Shown: positions 27,619-38,338 of the stretch, piece by piece
Layout of the letters: every line of letters starts with the position of its first letter
Numbering within the stretch: position 1 is the first letter of the stretch
Position numbers and translations under genes: made by a program
The notes under the pieces: generated by a model
Told to the model about the DNA's origin: nothing
Database searches by the model: none
The model's input: only the letters and a program-made list of their open reading frames with translations
Assembly (NCBI RefSeq): GCF_947488985.1
Contig: NZ_CANLBV010000030.1
Span: 1-43,453, forward strand
Length of the DNA: 43,453 nucleotides
Direction: 5' to 3'
Source: an uncultured Vibrio sp.
GTDB taxonomy: Bacteria; Pseudomonadota; Gammaproteobacteria; Enterobacterales; Vibrionaceae

Positions 27619-27642
27619 GCTATGTTTTTAAAAATAGTCTTA

Positions 27643-27677
27643 GAAAAACAAATGGCTGACTCGCGAGAGTCAGCCAT
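27643..27677 (-). terminator. Intrinsic terminator of the nqrABCDEF operon
   Basis: An 11-bp perfect stem, arms 27652-27662 and 27667-27677 (ATGGCTGACTC/GAGTCAGCCAT) with loop GCGA, is followed on the minus strand by TTGTTTTT. It lies 22 bases past the nqrF stop. Confidence 0.92.
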
Positions 27678-27698
27678 AATATCAATTACTTAAGTGAA

Positions 27699-28925
27699 TT
27701 AACCACCGAAGTCATCGAGTAGGATGTTTTCATCTTCTACACCAAGATCTTTCAGCATGCCGATAACAGCCGCGTTCATCATTGGTGGACCACACATGTA
27801 GTACTCACAGTCTTCAGGAGCTTCGTGATCCTTCAGGTAGTTTTCGTACAATACGTTATGGATGAAGCCAGTGTAACCGTCCCAGTTGTCCTCAGGTTGA
27901 GGATCAGACAGTGCGCAGTGCCACACGAAGTTCTCGTTTGCAGCCGCTAGGCCATCGAAGTCTTCAATGTAGAACATCTCACGCTTAGAACGTGCACCAT
28001 ACCAGTAAGACATCTTACGAGTAGAGTTAAGACGCTTAAGTTGGTCGAAGATATGTGAACGCATTGGCGCCATACCTGCACCACCACCGATGAAGACCAT
28101 TTCATTGTCTGTGTCTTTAGCAAAGAACTCACCAAATGGACCAGAAATAGTACATTTGTCGCCTTCTTTAAGAGACCAGATGTATGAAGACATCACACCA
28201 GGAGCTACATCAGGGTTGTTTGGCGGCGGAGTTGCGATACGCACGTTAAGCTTGATGATGCCTTTCTCTTCTGGGTATGAAGCCATAGAGTAAGCACGGA
28301 TCGAATGCTCTTTAACGATAGACTCGTAACGGAACAAGTTGAACTTATCCCAGTCACCACGGTATTCCTCAGGAATATCGTAATCTGCGTATTTCACGTG
28401 ATGTGGTTCAGCTTCAATCTGAATGTAACCACCCGCGCGGAACGGAACTTCTTCACCTTCAGGGATAGCTAGAGCCAGCTCTTTGATGAAAGTCGCTTCG
28501 TTGTTATTCGAGATAACAGTACATTCCCACTTCTTAACACCAAAGATATCTTCGTCTAGTTCAATCTCCATGTCCGTTTTCATAGCAACTTGACATGCAA
28601 GACGTTCGCCTTCGCGAGCTTCACCTTTTGTGATGTGATCAAGTTCAGTTGGAAGGATGTCGCCACCACCAGACTTAACTTTTACACGACACTGACCACA
28701 AGAGCCACCGCCACCACAAGCAGAAGATACGAAGATACCAGCGCCAGCTAGGGCACCAAGTAGCTTGCTACCAGGTTGAGTAACGATCGCCTTTTCAGGG
28801 TCACCGTTTACTGAAATAGTGATATCACCTGATGGTACTAACTTAGACTTAGCGAAAAGAATCACTAGTACTAGAGCCAGTACAATAATGGTAAACATCG
28901 CTACGCCAAGAATAATACTAAACAT
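27699..28925 (-). CDS. nqrF: Na+-NQR subunit F (NADH dehydrogenase, FAD, 2Fe-2S)
   Basis: NqrF is the entry point for electrons from NADH. The 408-residue protein has one N-terminal membrane helix (about 3-25) and a 2Fe-2S ferredoxin domain with Cys70, 76, 79 and 111 ([15 protein letters not shown]). A ferredoxin-reductase-type FAD domain ([11 protein letters not shown]) and an NADH-binding domain ([20 protein letters not shown]) follow. Length fits V. cholerae NqrF (408). It is the last gene of the six-gene operon. Confidence 0.98.
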   Translation of the reverse strand: MFSIILGVAMFTIIVLALVLVILFAKSKLVPSGDITISVNGDPEKAIVTQPGSKLLGALAGAGIFVSSACGGGGSCGQCRVKVKSGGGDILPTELDHITKGEAREGERLACQVAMKTDMEIELDEDIFGVKKWECTVISNNNEATFIKELALAIPEGEEVPFRAGGYIQIEAEPHHVKYADYDIPEEYRGDWDKFNLFRYESIVKEHSIRAYSMASYPEEKGIIKLNVRIATPPPNNPDVAPGVMSSYIWSLKEGDKCTISGPFGEFFAKDTDNEMVFIGGGAGMAPMRSHIFDQLKRLNSTRKMSYWYGARSKREMFYIEDFDGLAAANENFVWHCALSDPQPEDNWDGYTGFIHNVLYENYLKDHEAPEDCEYYMCGPPMMNAAVIGMLKDLGVEDENILLDDFGG

Positions 28926-28954
28926 TTGTTATTCCTTATTACTGGGTGCTTACC

Positions 28955-29551
28955 CTACAGTTGAACACCAGAGAAAGACATAAAGCCTAACGCCATCAGA
29001 CCAACAGTAATGAACGTGATACCAAGGCCACGAAGACCAGGAGGTACGTCAGAGTACTTCATTTTCTCACGGATACCCGCAAGAGCAACGATAGCTAGCA
29101 TCCAACCCACACCAGAACCGAAGCCGTAAACAACAGACTCAGCAAAGTTGTAGTCACGAGTTACCATGAAAGATACACCACCAAAGATGGCACAGTTAAC
29201 TGTGATCAGTGGCAGGAAGATACCTAGTGCGTTGTACAAAGGTGGGAAGAAACGGTCTAGAACCATCTCTAGGATTTGTACAAGTGCCGCGATAACACCG
29301 ATGAATGCGATGAAGTTAAGGAAACTTAAATCGACACCGGCAACAAGTGCATTTTCTTTTAGGATGTGTGTGTAAACAAGGTTGTTTACAGGAACAGCGA
29401 TTGTAAGTACTACAACGACCGCTACACCAAGACCAAAAGAAGTTTTAACTTTCTTCGATACCGCTAGGAATGTACACATACCTAGGAAGAAAGAAAGCGC
29501 CATGTTTTCGATGAAAATCGATTTAACGAGCAGACTAATATAATGTTCCAT
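28955..29551 (-). CDS. nqrE: Na+-NQR subunit E
   Basis: NqrE is a six-helix membrane subunit that, with NqrD, carries an iron centre in the membrane and forms part of the electron and sodium path. The 198-residue product contains Cys in the first helix region ([10 protein letters not shown]) and in the fourth (TVNCAIFGG), the paired cysteines expected for the metal site. It lies eight bases after nqrD. Confidence 0.97.
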   Translation of the reverse strand: MEHYISLLVKSIFIENMALSFFLGMCTFLAVSKKVKTSFGLGVAVVVVLTIAVPVNNLVYTHILKENALVAGVDLSFLNFIAFIGVIAALVQILEMVLDRFFPPLYNALGIFLPLITVNCAIFGGVSFMVTRDYNFAESVVYGFGSGVGWMLAIVALAGIREKMKYSDVPPGLRGLGITFITVGLMALGFMSFSGVQL

Positions 29552-29558
29552 GACTACC

Positions 29559-30191
29559 TTACCCCTTCGCTTCTACTTGTTCTGGTTTGAACACACGAAT
29601 TGCCCAAATCAAGAAACCAATTAGGAAGAATGCAGAAGGTGCTAGAAGCATCAAGCCGTTTGGCTGATACCAACCACCGTTGCTCACTAGAGGTAGTACT
29701 TCCATACCAAATAGTTTGCCAGAGCCTAGAAGCTCACGGAAGAAACCAACAGTGATAAGAACGAAACCGTAACCAAGACCATTACCAAGACCATCGATTA
29801 GAGATGGGATTGGCGCAGACTTCATTGCGAATGCTTCAGCACGACCCATTACAATACAGTTAGTAATGATTAGGCCTACGAATACAGATAGCTGCTTAGA
29901 GATATCGTATAGGTATGCTTTTAGCACTTGGTCTACCACGATTACTAATGATGCGATGATTGCCATCTGAACGATGATACGCACACTGTTAGGAATGTGG
30001 TTACGGATCAAAGAAACGAAGAAGTTAGACAGAGCAGTAACGAACATTACCGCGATAGTCATAACAAATGCTGTTTCTAGCTTAGTGGTTACCGCAAGAG
30101 CAGAACACACACCAAGAACCTGTAGCGCGATTGGGTTGTTGTCCAACACCGGCGCTAAGATGCTCTTTTTAATTTCTTTTGCACTAGACAT
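29559..30191 (-). CDS. nqrD: Na+-NQR subunit D
   Basis: NqrD is the pseudo-symmetric partner of NqrE, with six membrane helices in 210 residues. The cysteines [11 protein letters not shown] and [13 protein letters not shown] match the positions that hold the membrane iron together with NqrE. The start codon overlaps the nqrC stop by one base (TAATG). Confidence 0.97.
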   Translation of the reverse strand: MSSAKEIKKSILAPVLDNNPIALQVLGVCSALAVTTKLETAFVMTIAVMFVTALSNFFVSLIRNHIPNSVRIIVQMAIIASLVIVVDQVLKAYLYDISKQLSVFVGLIITNCIVMGRAEAFAMKSAPIPSLIDGLGNGLGYGFVLITVGFFRELLGSGKLFGMEVLPLVSNGGWYQPNGLMLLAPSAFFLIGFLIWAIRVFKPEQVEAKG

Positions 30192-30958
30192 TAGTTCAGA
30201 CCTCCGTCACGAACTTTTGCTAGGAACGGACCAAAGCCCATATCACCTAACCAGAAGTCAAATGTATGTTGAACACCAACGCTAGTCAGTGTTGCACCAG
30301 AAAGGCCATCTACACCGTGCTCAGAACCTTGAGGAGCGCCACCTTTAACAACCTGAATAGCTGGTTTGTGATTTTCGTCGAATAATTTCTTACCAACGAA
30401 TTGAGCGCGCCAAGTTGGGCTCTCAACTTCACCACCAAGTCCAGGAGTTTCACCTTGCTCGTAGTAAGTGATACCAGAAACAGTGTTGCCATCCGTTTCT
30501 ACCGCAACGAATGCGTACATCATTGACCATAGACCGTTACCGTGAACAGGGATGATAACTTTAGAAGTTTCAGCGCCATCTTTCACAAGGTATACCGTAC
30601 CCGTGTTAGCACGACGAAGGATCTTAGCAATGTCATCTTCAGCAGAAAGCTTGATTGACTGAGCTGGATCTTTTGCCGCTTTACGTTGGTCATATGTCGC
30701 AGCGTCAGCGTCAACGAAATCACCAGTCGCGAAATCCACTAGACGAGGTTCGATATTCTCTGCGTATAGAGCTGGGATGTCACCTGCAACGTCGATGCCC
30801 GCCACTTCAAGGATCTTGGTTTGCTGATCCAAAACCGCGTTAGCTTGTTGCTTAGGTTTAAGAACAACTGCAGCTGTTGAAACGATGATTGAGCACACTA
30901 AGCTCAATGCGATAACAACAAACAGCGTCTTTTTAATGCTATCGTTATTACTTGCCAT
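30191..30958 (-). CDS. nqrC: Na+-NQR subunit C (covalent FMN)
   Basis: NqrC has one N-terminal membrane helix (about 11-33) and a periplasmic FMN-binding domain. The ApbE acceptor motif DGLSGAT places the flavinylated residue at Thr223. Length is 255 residues, close to V. cholerae NqrC (257). Its 5' end overlaps nqrB by 11 bases and its stop overlaps nqrD by one. Confidence 0.98.
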   Translation of the reverse strand: MASNNDSIKKTLFVVIALSLVCSIIVSTAAVVLKPKQQANAVLDQQTKILEVAGIDVAGDIPALYAENIEPRLVDFATGDFVDADAATYDQRKAAKDPAQSIKLSAEDDIAKILRRANTGTVYLVKDGAETSKVIIPVHGNGLWSMMYAFVAVETDGNTVSGITYYEQGETPGLGGEVESPTWRAQFVGKKLFDENHKPAIQVVKGGAPQGSEHGVDGLSGATLTSVGVQHTFDFWLGDMGFGPFLAKVRDGGLN

Positions 30959-32192
30959 AGCGCGCTAGTCTCCGCTTAATGTTCTTCTCGATTACAACGT
31001 GGTCAAACAGAGGAGCAAATAGGTTTGCGAATAGAATCGCAAGCATCATGCCTTCTGGGTATGCAGGGTTAACTACACGAATCATTACACACATTGCGCC
31101 GATTAGGATGCCGTACCACCACTTACCTTTGTTGGTAAATGAAGCTGATACTGGGTCAGTCGCCATGAAGAACATACCGAATGCGAAGCCACCTAGAACT
31201 AGGTGCCAGTGCCAAGGCATGCTGAACATTGCGTTAGTATCAGAACCGATCACGTTGAACAGCGTAGACACAGCAATCATACCGATCATTACACCAGCAA
31301 TGATGCGCCATGAAGCGATACGCATGTAAACGATCATCGCTGCACCAATCATAAGTGCTAGAGTCGATACTTCACCGATAGAACCTGGGATGTTACCAAT
31401 GAATGCATCCATCCAAGTGATTGCTTCACCCGATGTTACGTTCATTAGTGCGCTACCGCCGCCTTGAGCCCATTGGCTAAGCGCAGTTGCACCAGAGAAA
31501 CCGTCTGCAGCAGTCCAAACTACGTCACCTGAAATCTGTGCAGGGTATGCAAAGAATAGGAACGCACGGCCAGCAAGAGCAGGGTTCAGGAAGTTACGAC
31601 CCGTACCACCGAAGATCTCTTTAGCGACAACAACACCAAAGGTAATACCTAGTGCTGCTTGCCATAGAGGAAGTGTTGGCGGAACGATCAGCGCGAATAA
31701 GATAGAAGTAACAAAGAAACCTTCGTTTACTTCGTGCTTACGCACCATACAGAACAGAACTTCCCAGAAACCACCAACGATGAATACCGTTGCGTAGATA
31801 GGTAGGAAGTAAGTCGCACCAAGTAGCATCTTACTGCCAACACCTGCATCGGCTCCTAAGGAGGCGCCAAGCATTTCGGTTAGCCAGTAGTGCCAGTTAC
31901 CATCGATAACAGATGCTAGTTCAGCGCCTGCATACATATGGTTAAGTGCAGCGATAGCTTGGCCACCCGCGTTGTACATACCCCAGAACATTGCTGGGAA
32001 TACCGCGAACCAAACCATGATCATGATACGTTTTAAATCAACGCTATCACGAACGTGCGAGCTTTTCTTTGTAATAAGACCTGGTGTGTAGAACACGGTC
32101 GCTGCTGCTTCGTAAAGCGCAAACCACTTCTCGTGTTTACCACCTGGCTCAAAATGATGCTCGATGTCTTCAAGAAACTTTTTAAGGCCCAT
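30948..32192 (-). CDS. nqrB: Na+-NQR subunit B (covalent FMN, riboflavin, Na+ path)
   Basis: NqrB is the largest membrane subunit, with ten helices, and is thought to hold the main sodium channel and the ubiquinone site. The 414-residue product has the flavinylation motif DGFSGAT with Thr236, the residue modified in V. cholerae NqrB. It starts five bases after the nqrA stop and overlaps nqrC by 11 bases. Confidence 0.98.
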   Translation of the reverse strand: MGLKKFLEDIEHHFEPGGKHEKWFALYEAAATVFYTPGLITKKSSHVRDSVDLKRIMIMVWFAVFPAMFWGMYNAGGQAIAALNHMYAGAELASVIDGNWHYWLTEMLGASLGADAGVGSKMLLGATYFLPIYATVFIVGGFWEVLFCMVRKHEVNEGFFVTSILFALIVPPTLPLWQAALGITFGVVVAKEIFGGTGRNFLNPALAGRAFLFFAYPAQISGDVVWTAADGFSGATALSQWAQGGGSALMNVTSGEAITWMDAFIGNIPGSIGEVSTLALMIGAAMIVYMRIASWRIIAGVMIGMIAVSTLFNVIGSDTNAMFSMPWHWHLVLGGFAFGMFFMATDPVSASFTNKGKWWYGILIGAMCVMIRVVNPAYPEGMMLAILFANLFAPLFDHVVIEKNIKRRLARYGK

Positions 32193-32197
32193 GAAAA

Positions 32198-33538
32198 TTA
32201 CCCTTCCTTCTCAATCGTATCTAGGCATTCACGAAGTAGTTGACCGTACTCGTACTTACCTGGACATACAAAGGTACACAATGCTACATCTTCTTCGTCT
32301 AGCTCTAGCGCACCAAGTGCTTGAGCACTATCAACGTCGCCTGCACATAGATCACGAAGCAGCAATGTAGGTTCCATATCTAGAGGCATTACGCGCTCGT
32401 AGTTACCGATTGGAACCATTGAGCGGTCACTACCGTTTGTCGTCGTTGTCATGTTGAACAGCTGACCTTTAAACAGGTGACCAAGGAATGAACGAGTAAC
32501 AGAGAACTTGTTCTTACCAGGCATAGCCCAGCCGAATAGCTCTTTATCACGACCTTCACGTAGAACAGAAACTTGCTGATGGTAACGACCAAGGAAAGCA
32601 TGTGGACCTGTTGCCTCAGTACCCGTAAGTACAGAGCCTGAAATCACACGAACTTCACCTGGCATTAACTCGCTGTCAGTTAACTCTTCAAGGCTAGCAC
32701 CAATTTGAGTACGAACTAGACGTGGGTTGTTCACTACAGGACCTGCCAGAGAAACAACACGCTCAGAGTAAATCTCACCAGTAAGGAAAAGCTTACCGAA
32801 TGCGATAACATCTTGATAGTTAATGCTCCACGCTACATTTTGTGCATTTACCGGGTATAGGTAATGCATATGCGTGCCTGCAAGACCTGCAGGGTGTGGG
32901 CCATCAAAGACATGTTCTTCAACGTTAGACTGAGCTGAACGAGGTAAGCTGGTACCTTTTTTACAAACGTACACTTTACCGTTAGTCAGAGCTGAAAGAA
33001 GATCTAAACCAGCAACGAACGCACCAGACTGTTCGTTAATGATTAATTCTGGCTCAGCTGCTAGCGGATTCGTATCCATAGCAGTAACGAAAATAGCTTG
33101 AGTTTCAGAATCAACTGCTGGAACCTTGCTGAACGGACGAGTTCGCAAAGCGGTCCATGCGCCAGACTCAACTAACTGAGTTTTAACCGTTTCACGGTCA
33201 AGACCTGCTAATTGGTTAGCTTCATAGCTATTGAACGTGATTTGCTCATTACCTGCTACTTCAATCACTACGGATTGAAGAACACGCTTAGCACCACGGT
33301 TCACTTCAATAACTTTACCGCTTGCTGGAGAAGTAAATACAACACCTGGGTTCTTTTTATCTGCAAAAAGAACTTGGCCTTTCTTCACTTCATCACCAAC
33401 GCGAGCATGCATCGTAGGACGCATACCAACGTACTCTTCGCCAAGCAAGGCGACTTTAGTGATGGACTTACCATCATTAATCACCTGGGATGGAGTTCCT
33501 GCGATAGGAAGATCCAAACCCTTCTTTATTGTAATCAT
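32198..33538 (-). CDS. nqrA: Na+-NQR subunit A
   Basis: NqrA is the cytosolic peripheral subunit of Na+-NQR, with no membrane helix. I choose the ATG at 33538, which gives [14 protein letters not shown] and 446 residues, the known V. cholerae length. An in-frame GTG four codons upstream (33550) gives a longer form, but neither start has a clear Shine-Dalgarno. It is the first gene of the operon and is followed by a long non-coding leader region upstream. Confidence 0.96.
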   Translation of the reverse strand: MITIKKGLDLPIAGTPSQVINDGKSITKVALLGEEYVGMRPTMHARVGDEVKKGQVLFADKKNPGVVFTSPASGKVIEVNRGAKRVLQSVVIEVAGNEQITFNSYEANQLAGLDRETVKTQLVESGAWTALRTRPFSKVPAVDSETQAIFVTAMDTNPLAAEPELIINEQSGAFVAGLDLLSALTNGKVYVCKKGTSLPRSAQSNVEEHVFDGPHPAGLAGTHMHYLYPVNAQNVAWSINYQDVIAFGKLFLTGEIYSERVVSLAGPVVNNPRLVRTQIGASLEELTDSELMPGEVRVISGSVLTGTEATGPHAFLGRYHQQVSVLREGRDKELFGWAMPGKNKFSVTRSFLGHLFKGQLFNMTTTTNGSDRSMVPIGNYERVMPLDMEPTLLLRDLCAGDVDSAQALGALELDEEDVALCTFVCPGKYEYGQLLRECLDTIEKEG

Positions 33539-34048
33539 ACGCACTTGCACTACTTTATCGGGAAAAAGATTCTTTTAATTGCGTAAATTCAGGACGTTTA
33601 AAATCGCCCTTAGACACGATATTACAGTGTCCGGTTTTGGTAGATTTGAGACACCAAAATCGCAACATAATCTCAATAAATACATCACAGGAATCCCGTG
33701 AGATTTATCAGGTGCGGCATTCTAGCATTTTTTAACAACTTGATGCCATGACCAATGTCTTTAACAAGGTCTTTATTTGGCGAGAATTGAAGCATATAGG
33801 CACTTAAATATGCATAAACTTGACGAACCGCACAGATAAAATAATTGTTAATTCGCGTTTCAAACAAGAGATTAATACTCTGTCGCAAACTGACATTTTA
33901 CGACGCATGTTGAAACACTGTTAATAAAAACATTACTCGTTGTAGGTATTTAATGGCTATAAATCAACCAACACTTGAGCCCGAAAAATGAGACATTCAC
34001 AGGCTCAACAACAACGAAACAGCGAGGATCCACTCTGTATGCAGGCGA
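33539..34048. other. nqrA-bolA intergenic region and nqr operon leader
   Basis: About 510 bases without a convincing gene. A 67-codon minus-strand frame at 33685-33888 has no recognisable family and I do not call it. On the nqr side two hairpins occur: GACAC/GTGTC (33613-33617, 33627-33631) and TTTTGGT/ACCAAAA (33635-33641, 33653-33659). Near bolA, TTGAGCC/GGCTCAA (33975-33981, 34002-34008) may end bolA weakly. The nqr promoter must lie here but I could not place it. Confidence 0.5.
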
Positions 34049-34357
34049 TTACTTGCCTCCCCCCATGCACATAGGGCTATCTGGCACACTCTCTAACTGC
34101 TTGAGCCATTCACTTTTGGTGTAAGTATGAATCGACAGCGCGTGAAGATTATCCGCTAATTCTTCTGCAAGAGTTTTATTGACCGCACGATGACGGGCAA
34201 TCAGTCGTAAACCGTCGAAGGCTTCACTGACCACGATCACTTTGAAATGACTCTCAGAACCCGCTGGAACATTGTGCATATAACTCTCGTTGATCACGTT
34301 TAAATGAGTTGGCGAAAATTCATTGTGTAATTTTGTTTCGATAACTTCTTGAAGCAT
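34049..34357 (-). CDS. bolA: BolA-family protein
   Basis: BolA-type proteins work with monothiol glutaredoxins in iron-sulfur handling and, in E. coli, affect cell shape and transcription, including dacA. The 102-residue product shows the family signature [17 protein letters not shown] at about 49-65 after the HFKVIVVS strand. The His in this helix is the usual cluster ligand. The C-terminus ends MCMGGGK. In E. coli bolA is divergent from yajG-ampG. Here it is divergent from rlmG, which leads that same set. Confidence 0.95.
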   Translation of the reverse strand: MLQEVIETKLHNEFSPTHLNVINESYMHNVPAGSESHFKVIVVSEAFDGLRLIARHRAVNKTLAEELADNLHALSIHTYTKSEWLKQLESVPDSPMCMGGGK

Positions 34358-34531
34358 TGCGATTCCTTAGTAACGTATTAACGTGAAGTGCTGGCTGAGT
34401 ATAAACCCTAACAGCAATACTGTCTGAGTGATTACTATCAAACGACATCAGTTTGCTTGAGTTTTTTCTATCTTGTTTAGCGCGCTTTTGCGACAATATC
34501 TTTGTTAATCCTTATATAAGTATCTCAAGCT

Positions 34532-35683
34532 ATGAAAACCGAACTGACCTTTCAAGATAGAACATTGACCTTACATCGTTTCCCTAAACGTTCAAATGAA
34601 ACCCTTCAAGCTTGGGATGCGGGTGACGAATACATCATTAGTCACGTTGAAGAGATGAATCTGGAGCCCGGCAAGCATATTCTGATCATGAACGATAGCT
34701 TTGGTGCTCTATCAGCTTGGTTCTCCAAAGATCATGACGTCACTATGATGAGCGACTCATTTATCTCTCACCGTGGCGCTCTAAAAAACTTACAACGTAA
34801 TCAAAGTAACCGCGTCAATTTCCTGAACACGATGGATGACATTCCACACGGCATTGATCTGGTGCTGATGCAGCTGCCAAAAACAAATCGTCACCTCATT
34901 TGGCAATTGAGTCAGTTGCGTCAAGCGCTGCCTGAAGACTGCCAAGTGATCGGTGTCAACAAGGTAAAAGAGATTCACACCTCAACGCTCAATCTTTTCG
35001 AGAAATACTTAGGCGAAACTAAAACCTCTCTCGCGAAGAAAAAGCACCGTTTGGTGCTATCTTCTCCAAACTGTCAGCCAATTCAAACGGTAGAGCCTTT
35101 TGTTGAGTGGGATGTAGATGGCGAAGATATCCGCCTGAAAAATTTACCGAACGTTTACTCGGGAGAAGCACTCGATCAAGGCGCTCGCTATATGCTAGAG
35201 CACATCCCTCAAGATCCTGAGCTGCGTCATATTATCGATCTTGGCTGCGGTAATGGTGTATTGAGTGTCAAAGCTGGGCAATTGAACCCACAGGCTCGTA
35301 TCACCTGTGTCGATGAAAGCTTTATGGCGGTGGAATCCGCGCGCCAAAACATTAAGGATAACCTTGGTGAAGAAGGCAACTTCCAGTTCATTACCAACAA
35401 CTGCTTAGATGGCTTTAAGAAAAACAGTACCTACTTAGTGATGTGTAACCCTCCGTTCCATCAGCAACAAGCAATTACGGACCACATTGCATGGCAAATG
35501 TTCTGTGATGCAAAGCATGTTCTTAGCAATGGAGGCAAATTAATTGTTATTGGCAACCGACACCTCGGATACGATGTAAAACTCGCAAGATTATTTGGTG
35601 AGGCCAACGTTGAAACGCTTGAACTAAATCAAAAATTTGAGATATTACAAGCAACAAGAGAGCCTGCAAATTTTAATAAATAA
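34532..35683 (+). CDS. rlmG: 23S rRNA (guanine1835-N2)-methyltransferase RlmG
   Basis: RlmG methylates G1835 of 23S rRNA with SAM. The 383-residue protein has two tandem methyltransferase-like domains. The C-terminal one is catalytic, with SAM motif I as IIDLGCGNGVLS near residue 235 and the N2-guanine motif NPPFHQQ near 309. The N-terminal half is the degenerate copy used for RNA binding. It is divergent from bolA and 66 bases before yajG. Confidence 0.95.
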   Translation: MKTELTFQDRTLTLHRFPKRSNETLQAWDAGDEYIISHVEEMNLEPGKHILIMNDSFGALSAWFSKDHDVTMMSDSFISHRGALKNLQRNQSNRVNFLNTMDDIPHGIDLVLMQLPKTNRHLIWQLSQLRQALPEDCQVIGVNKVKEIHTSTLNLFEKYLGETKTSLAKKKHRLVLSSPNCQPIQTVEPFVEWDVDGEDIRLKNLPNVYSGEALDQGARYMLEHIPQDPELRHIIDLGCGNGVLSVKAGQLNPQARITCVDESFMAVESARQNIKDNLGEEGNFQFITNNCLDGFKKNSTYLVMCNPPFHQQQAITDHIAWQMFCDAKHVLSNGGKLIVIGNRHLGYDVKLARLFGEANVETLELNQKFEILQATREPANFNK

Positions 35684-35749
35684 GCAGAGACGACTTCACA
35701 AGAATTTAAGATACCGAGCTTCTGGTGTGAATTAAGAAAGGATAAAGGA

Positions 35750-36319
35750 ATGAAAAAACTGATTTTGGCTGCTTCTATTATGGCTTTGACAGCATGTTCT
35801 GCCCCTCAACAAGAGCAGATCAACGTAGTGCCAGAAGCTTCACTAAGCTCAAGCAACCTTGTACAAGGCAAAACATACACGCTAACCAGTAAAGATGTTC
35901 GTGCAGCTCAGTATGTTGCATTGGTGGATAGTGGTCGTTCAAGTATTCAGCCGATTCACGCTAAACAAAATATGCGTATGTCACTTGAGAACACGTTGGC
36001 GCAACAGTTCGAGTCACAAGGTTTCCGAGCAAGCGTAAACAGTGAAAATTCGATTGTTTTAGAGATTCAAGAAGCCTTGGTTACCGTCAAGCACAGCATC
36101 ATGGAAAACCAAATGGACGGCAAGGTAACGCTTGAAGTCACAGCGGAAACGCCGGAAGGCAAGCTTGTTAAAACATTCAATGGAACAGCCACTCGTACAG
36201 GTACCTTAAGTGCGTCAGATGAAGAGATCTCTATGGTACTTAACGATGTGATTAACTTGGTTTTGACTGAAATTTCGAACGACCAAGAACTACAAACTTA
36301 CATGAAGGAACGCTTCTAA
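35750..36319 (+). CDS. yajG: YajG family lipoprotein
   Basis: This 189-residue outer-envelope lipoprotein has a short signal peptide and lipobox LTAC (Cys16). The mature part is a single alpha/beta domain of the YajG family, whose function is unknown. An AGGA Shine-Dalgarno precedes the start. The stop overlaps the next gene by one base (TAATG). In E. coli yajG sits directly upstream of ampG. Here a cyclophilin gene lies between. Confidence 0.92.
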   Translation: MKKLILAASIMALTACSAPQQEQINVVPEASLSSSNLVQGKTYTLTSKDVRAAQYVALVDSGRSSIQPIHAKQNMRMSLENTLAQQFESQGFRASVNSENSIVLEIQEALVTVKHSIMENQMDGKVTLEVTAETPEGKLVKTFNGTATRTGTLSASDEEISMVLNDVINLVLTEISNDQELQTYMKERF

Positions 36320-36867
36320 TGGGTCGTATTTTATCTTCTATCGCATTAATGCTGGTCAGCGTGAGCGTTTGGGCAGGTCCTAAAGTGAATGTTGAAACCA
36401 CGCTAGGGAATTTCACGATTGAGCTAAATCAAGAGCAAGCTCCGGTTAGCGCTGAGAACTTCCTAAAATACGTGGCAGACGGCAGTTACGAAGGCAGCCA
36501 ATTTCACCGAGTGATCCCTGGTTTCATGGCACAAGGTGGCGGCTTTGATCAAGATATGAACCGCCTTGCCACTTATGCCCCAATTAAAAATGAAGGCAGC
36601 AACGGTCTAAAAAATGATACGGCAACGATTGCGATGGCTCGCACCAATGCACCTGACTCTGCAACGCGTCAGTTTTTCATTAACTATGCAGACAACGATT
36701 TCTTAAACGCCAATGGCGGTAACCCTGGTTACGCAGTCTTTGGCAAGGTAACCGAAGGCTTCGACGTTGTGCAAAAAATGACAACCATTCCAACTAAGCG
36801 AATGAACGGTATGTCAGACATCCCCGTCGATCCAATCGTCATCACCAAAATGAGCCTTCTTAAGTAA
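36319..36867 (+). CDS. ppiA: Periplasmic peptidyl-prolyl cis-trans isomerase (cyclophilin)
   Basis: The 182-residue protein has a signal peptide ending near SVWAG and one cyclophilin domain with QFHRVIPGFMAQGG and the active-site region DSATRQFFINYADN. It is the PpiA type, which speeds proline isomerisation of periplasmic proteins. AAGGAA in the end of yajG serves as its ribosome-binding site. A terminator follows, so ampG can be transcribed apart. Confidence 0.93.
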   Translation: MGRILSSIALMLVSVSVWAGPKVNVETTLGNFTIELNQEQAPVSAENFLKYVADGSYEGSQFHRVIPGFMAQGGGFDQDMNRLATYAPIKNEGSNGLKNDTATIAMARTNAPDSATRQFFINYADNDFLNANGGNPGYAVFGKVTEGFDVVQKMTTIPTKRMNGMSDIPVDPIVITKMSLLK

Positions 36868-36876
36868 TCTCATACC

Positions 36877-36904
36877 ACGCCCTTAATTCTTAAGGGCGTT
36901 TTTC
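36877..36904 (+). terminator. Intrinsic terminator after ppiA
   Basis: ACGCCCTTAA (36877-36886) and TTAAGGGCGT (36890-36899) with loop TTC are followed by TTTTTC. It lies directly before the ampG ribosome-binding site. Confidence 0.9.
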
Positions 36905-36920
36905 TACACAAGGACGCCCT

Positions 36921-38279
36921 ATGTCATCTGGCACTCCCTCTCTCTCTTGGATGCAGACTTTCCGCAGCTATCTCGACAAGCGCCTACTTTGGGTGTTTAT
37001 GCTCGGTTGTTCGAGTGGCTTCCCATGGGTTCTTATTGGCTCCAACATGTCTGGCTGGCTAAAAGATGCTGGTTTAACGCGTGCTGCCATCGGCTATTTT
37101 GGCAGTGTCTTTGCCGTTTATGCGATTAACTTTTTATGGGCACCATTGGTAGACCGAGTCAAATTGCCCATTCTACATGCAATATTAGGCCAGCGACGCA
37201 GTTGGATATTCCTCTGCCAAAGCTTTGTCCTCGTGTGTACGCTGCTCATTGCCAGAGTAAACCCGGCTAATGACTTGATGTTCACCTCGATGCTTGCCCT
37301 AGGCATTGCGATTGCATCGGCGACCCAAGATATTGCGATTGACGCTTTCCGTATCGATTCATTTCCAAAATCTGAAGCTTCAAAACTGCCACAAGCCTCG
37401 GCAATGGCGGTCGTTGGATGGTGGACAGGTTATTCCCTGCCGGGTTACCTCGCCTTTATCAATGTTGACTCAATCGGTTGGAATGATGTGTATTACGGCA
37501 TGGCCGGCGTGGTAGTCGTTTTGATGGTGTTTACCCTGTTTGTTGGTGAGCCAGTTACCAAACGCGAAGCTCTGCAACAAGAAGCTCTACAACGTCATAA
37601 TAAAGTGGTCGGTTCAAAAGTCGTGGCGTGGTTCAGTGTCACGGTTTTAGAGCCATTTTATGACTTCTTTAAGCGTAACGGTGTTCAAGTCGCCATTACC
37701 CTGCTGCTGTTTGTATTCCTATTTAAGATAGGTGAGGCTTTCTTAGGTAGAATGTCGATCCCGTTTTATAAAGAAATCGGTTTTAGTAACGAACAGATTG
37801 GACACTACTCCAAATTGATTGGTTGGGGTGCGACCATATTCTTCACTCTGTTGGGCAGTGTCTTCAATGTGAGGTTTGGCATTGTGCGTGGACTGATGAT
37901 TGGCGGTGTTGCGATGGCAGCCAGTAATCTAATGTTCGCGTGGATTGCGCAGGCTGGTCCAAGTGAAACGCTGTTCTTGGCGACGATTATTGTCGACAAC
38001 TTCACAACCGCCTTTTCGACGGTAGCGTTCGTCTCTTTCCTAACGATATTAACCGGGCAAGCCTTCTCGGCGACACAATACGCGCTGTTAGCTTCTCTCG
38101 GTAATTTTGGTCGGACAACACTGGCTTCATTCAGTGGTGAGCTCGTCGATTACCTTAATGATTGGTCAACCTTCTTTGTCCTGACATCGTTAATGGTGAT
38201 ACCAAGTTTGATCATGCTCTATTCGTTACGCCACTTTTTCACCGATTTATTAGACAAAGCCAAACACAACCACGAGTAA
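36921..38279 (+). CDS. ampG: AmpG-family muropeptide permease
   Basis: AmpG imports GlcNAc-anhydroMurNAc peptides from the periplasm for cell-wall recycling, and by this route can set beta-lactamase induction. The 452-residue MFS-type protein has about 12-14 membrane helices, begins after AAGGA, and contains the family segment ATQDIAIDAFRID near residue 133. Its neighbour yajG and the E. coli gene order support AmpG over other MFS carriers. Confidence 0.92.
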   Translation: MSSGTPSLSWMQTFRSYLDKRLLWVFMLGCSSGFPWVLIGSNMSGWLKDAGLTRAAIGYFGSVFAVYAINFLWAPLVDRVKLPILHAILGQRRSWIFLCQSFVLVCTLLIARVNPANDLMFTSMLALGIAIASATQDIAIDAFRIDSFPKSEASKLPQASAMAVVGWWTGYSLPGYLAFINVDSIGWNDVYYGMAGVVVVLMVFTLFVGEPVTKREALQQEALQRHNKVVGSKVVAWFSVTVLEPFYDFFKRNGVQVAITLLLFVFLFKIGEAFLGRMSIPFYKEIGFSNEQIGHYSKLIGWGATIFFTLLGSVFNVRFGIVRGLMIGGVAMAASNLMFAWIAQAGPSETLFLATIIVDNFTTAFSTVAFVSFLTILTGQAFSATQYALLASLGNFGRTTLASFSGELVDYLNDWSTFFVLTSLMVIPSLIMLYSLRHFFTDLLDKAKHNHE

Positions 38280-38283
38280 TAGC

Positions 38284-38312
38284 AAGAGGGTAGCGATAAG
38301 CTACCCTCTTTT
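38284..38312 (+). terminator. Intrinsic terminator of ampG
   Basis: AAGAGGGTAGC (38284-38294) and GCTACCCTCTT (38300-38310) form an 11-bp stem with loop GATAA, followed by two more T residues. The A-rich 5' arm on the other strand may also serve the convergent lipoprotein gene. Confidence 0.88.
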
Positions 38313-38338
38313 GATCACGGTTCCTTGTCCATAGAGAC

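Noticed and set aside
26251..33538. The nqr-apbE-nqrM cluster as a novel system
   Set aside because: All eight genes are well-known parts or maturation factors of Na+-NQR. Only the regulatory structures around apbE are unusual.
33685..33888. A 67-codon minus-strand frame in the nqrA-bolA gap
   Set aside because: It has no recognisable family, no good ribosome-binding site and atypical composition. It is most likely a chance frame.
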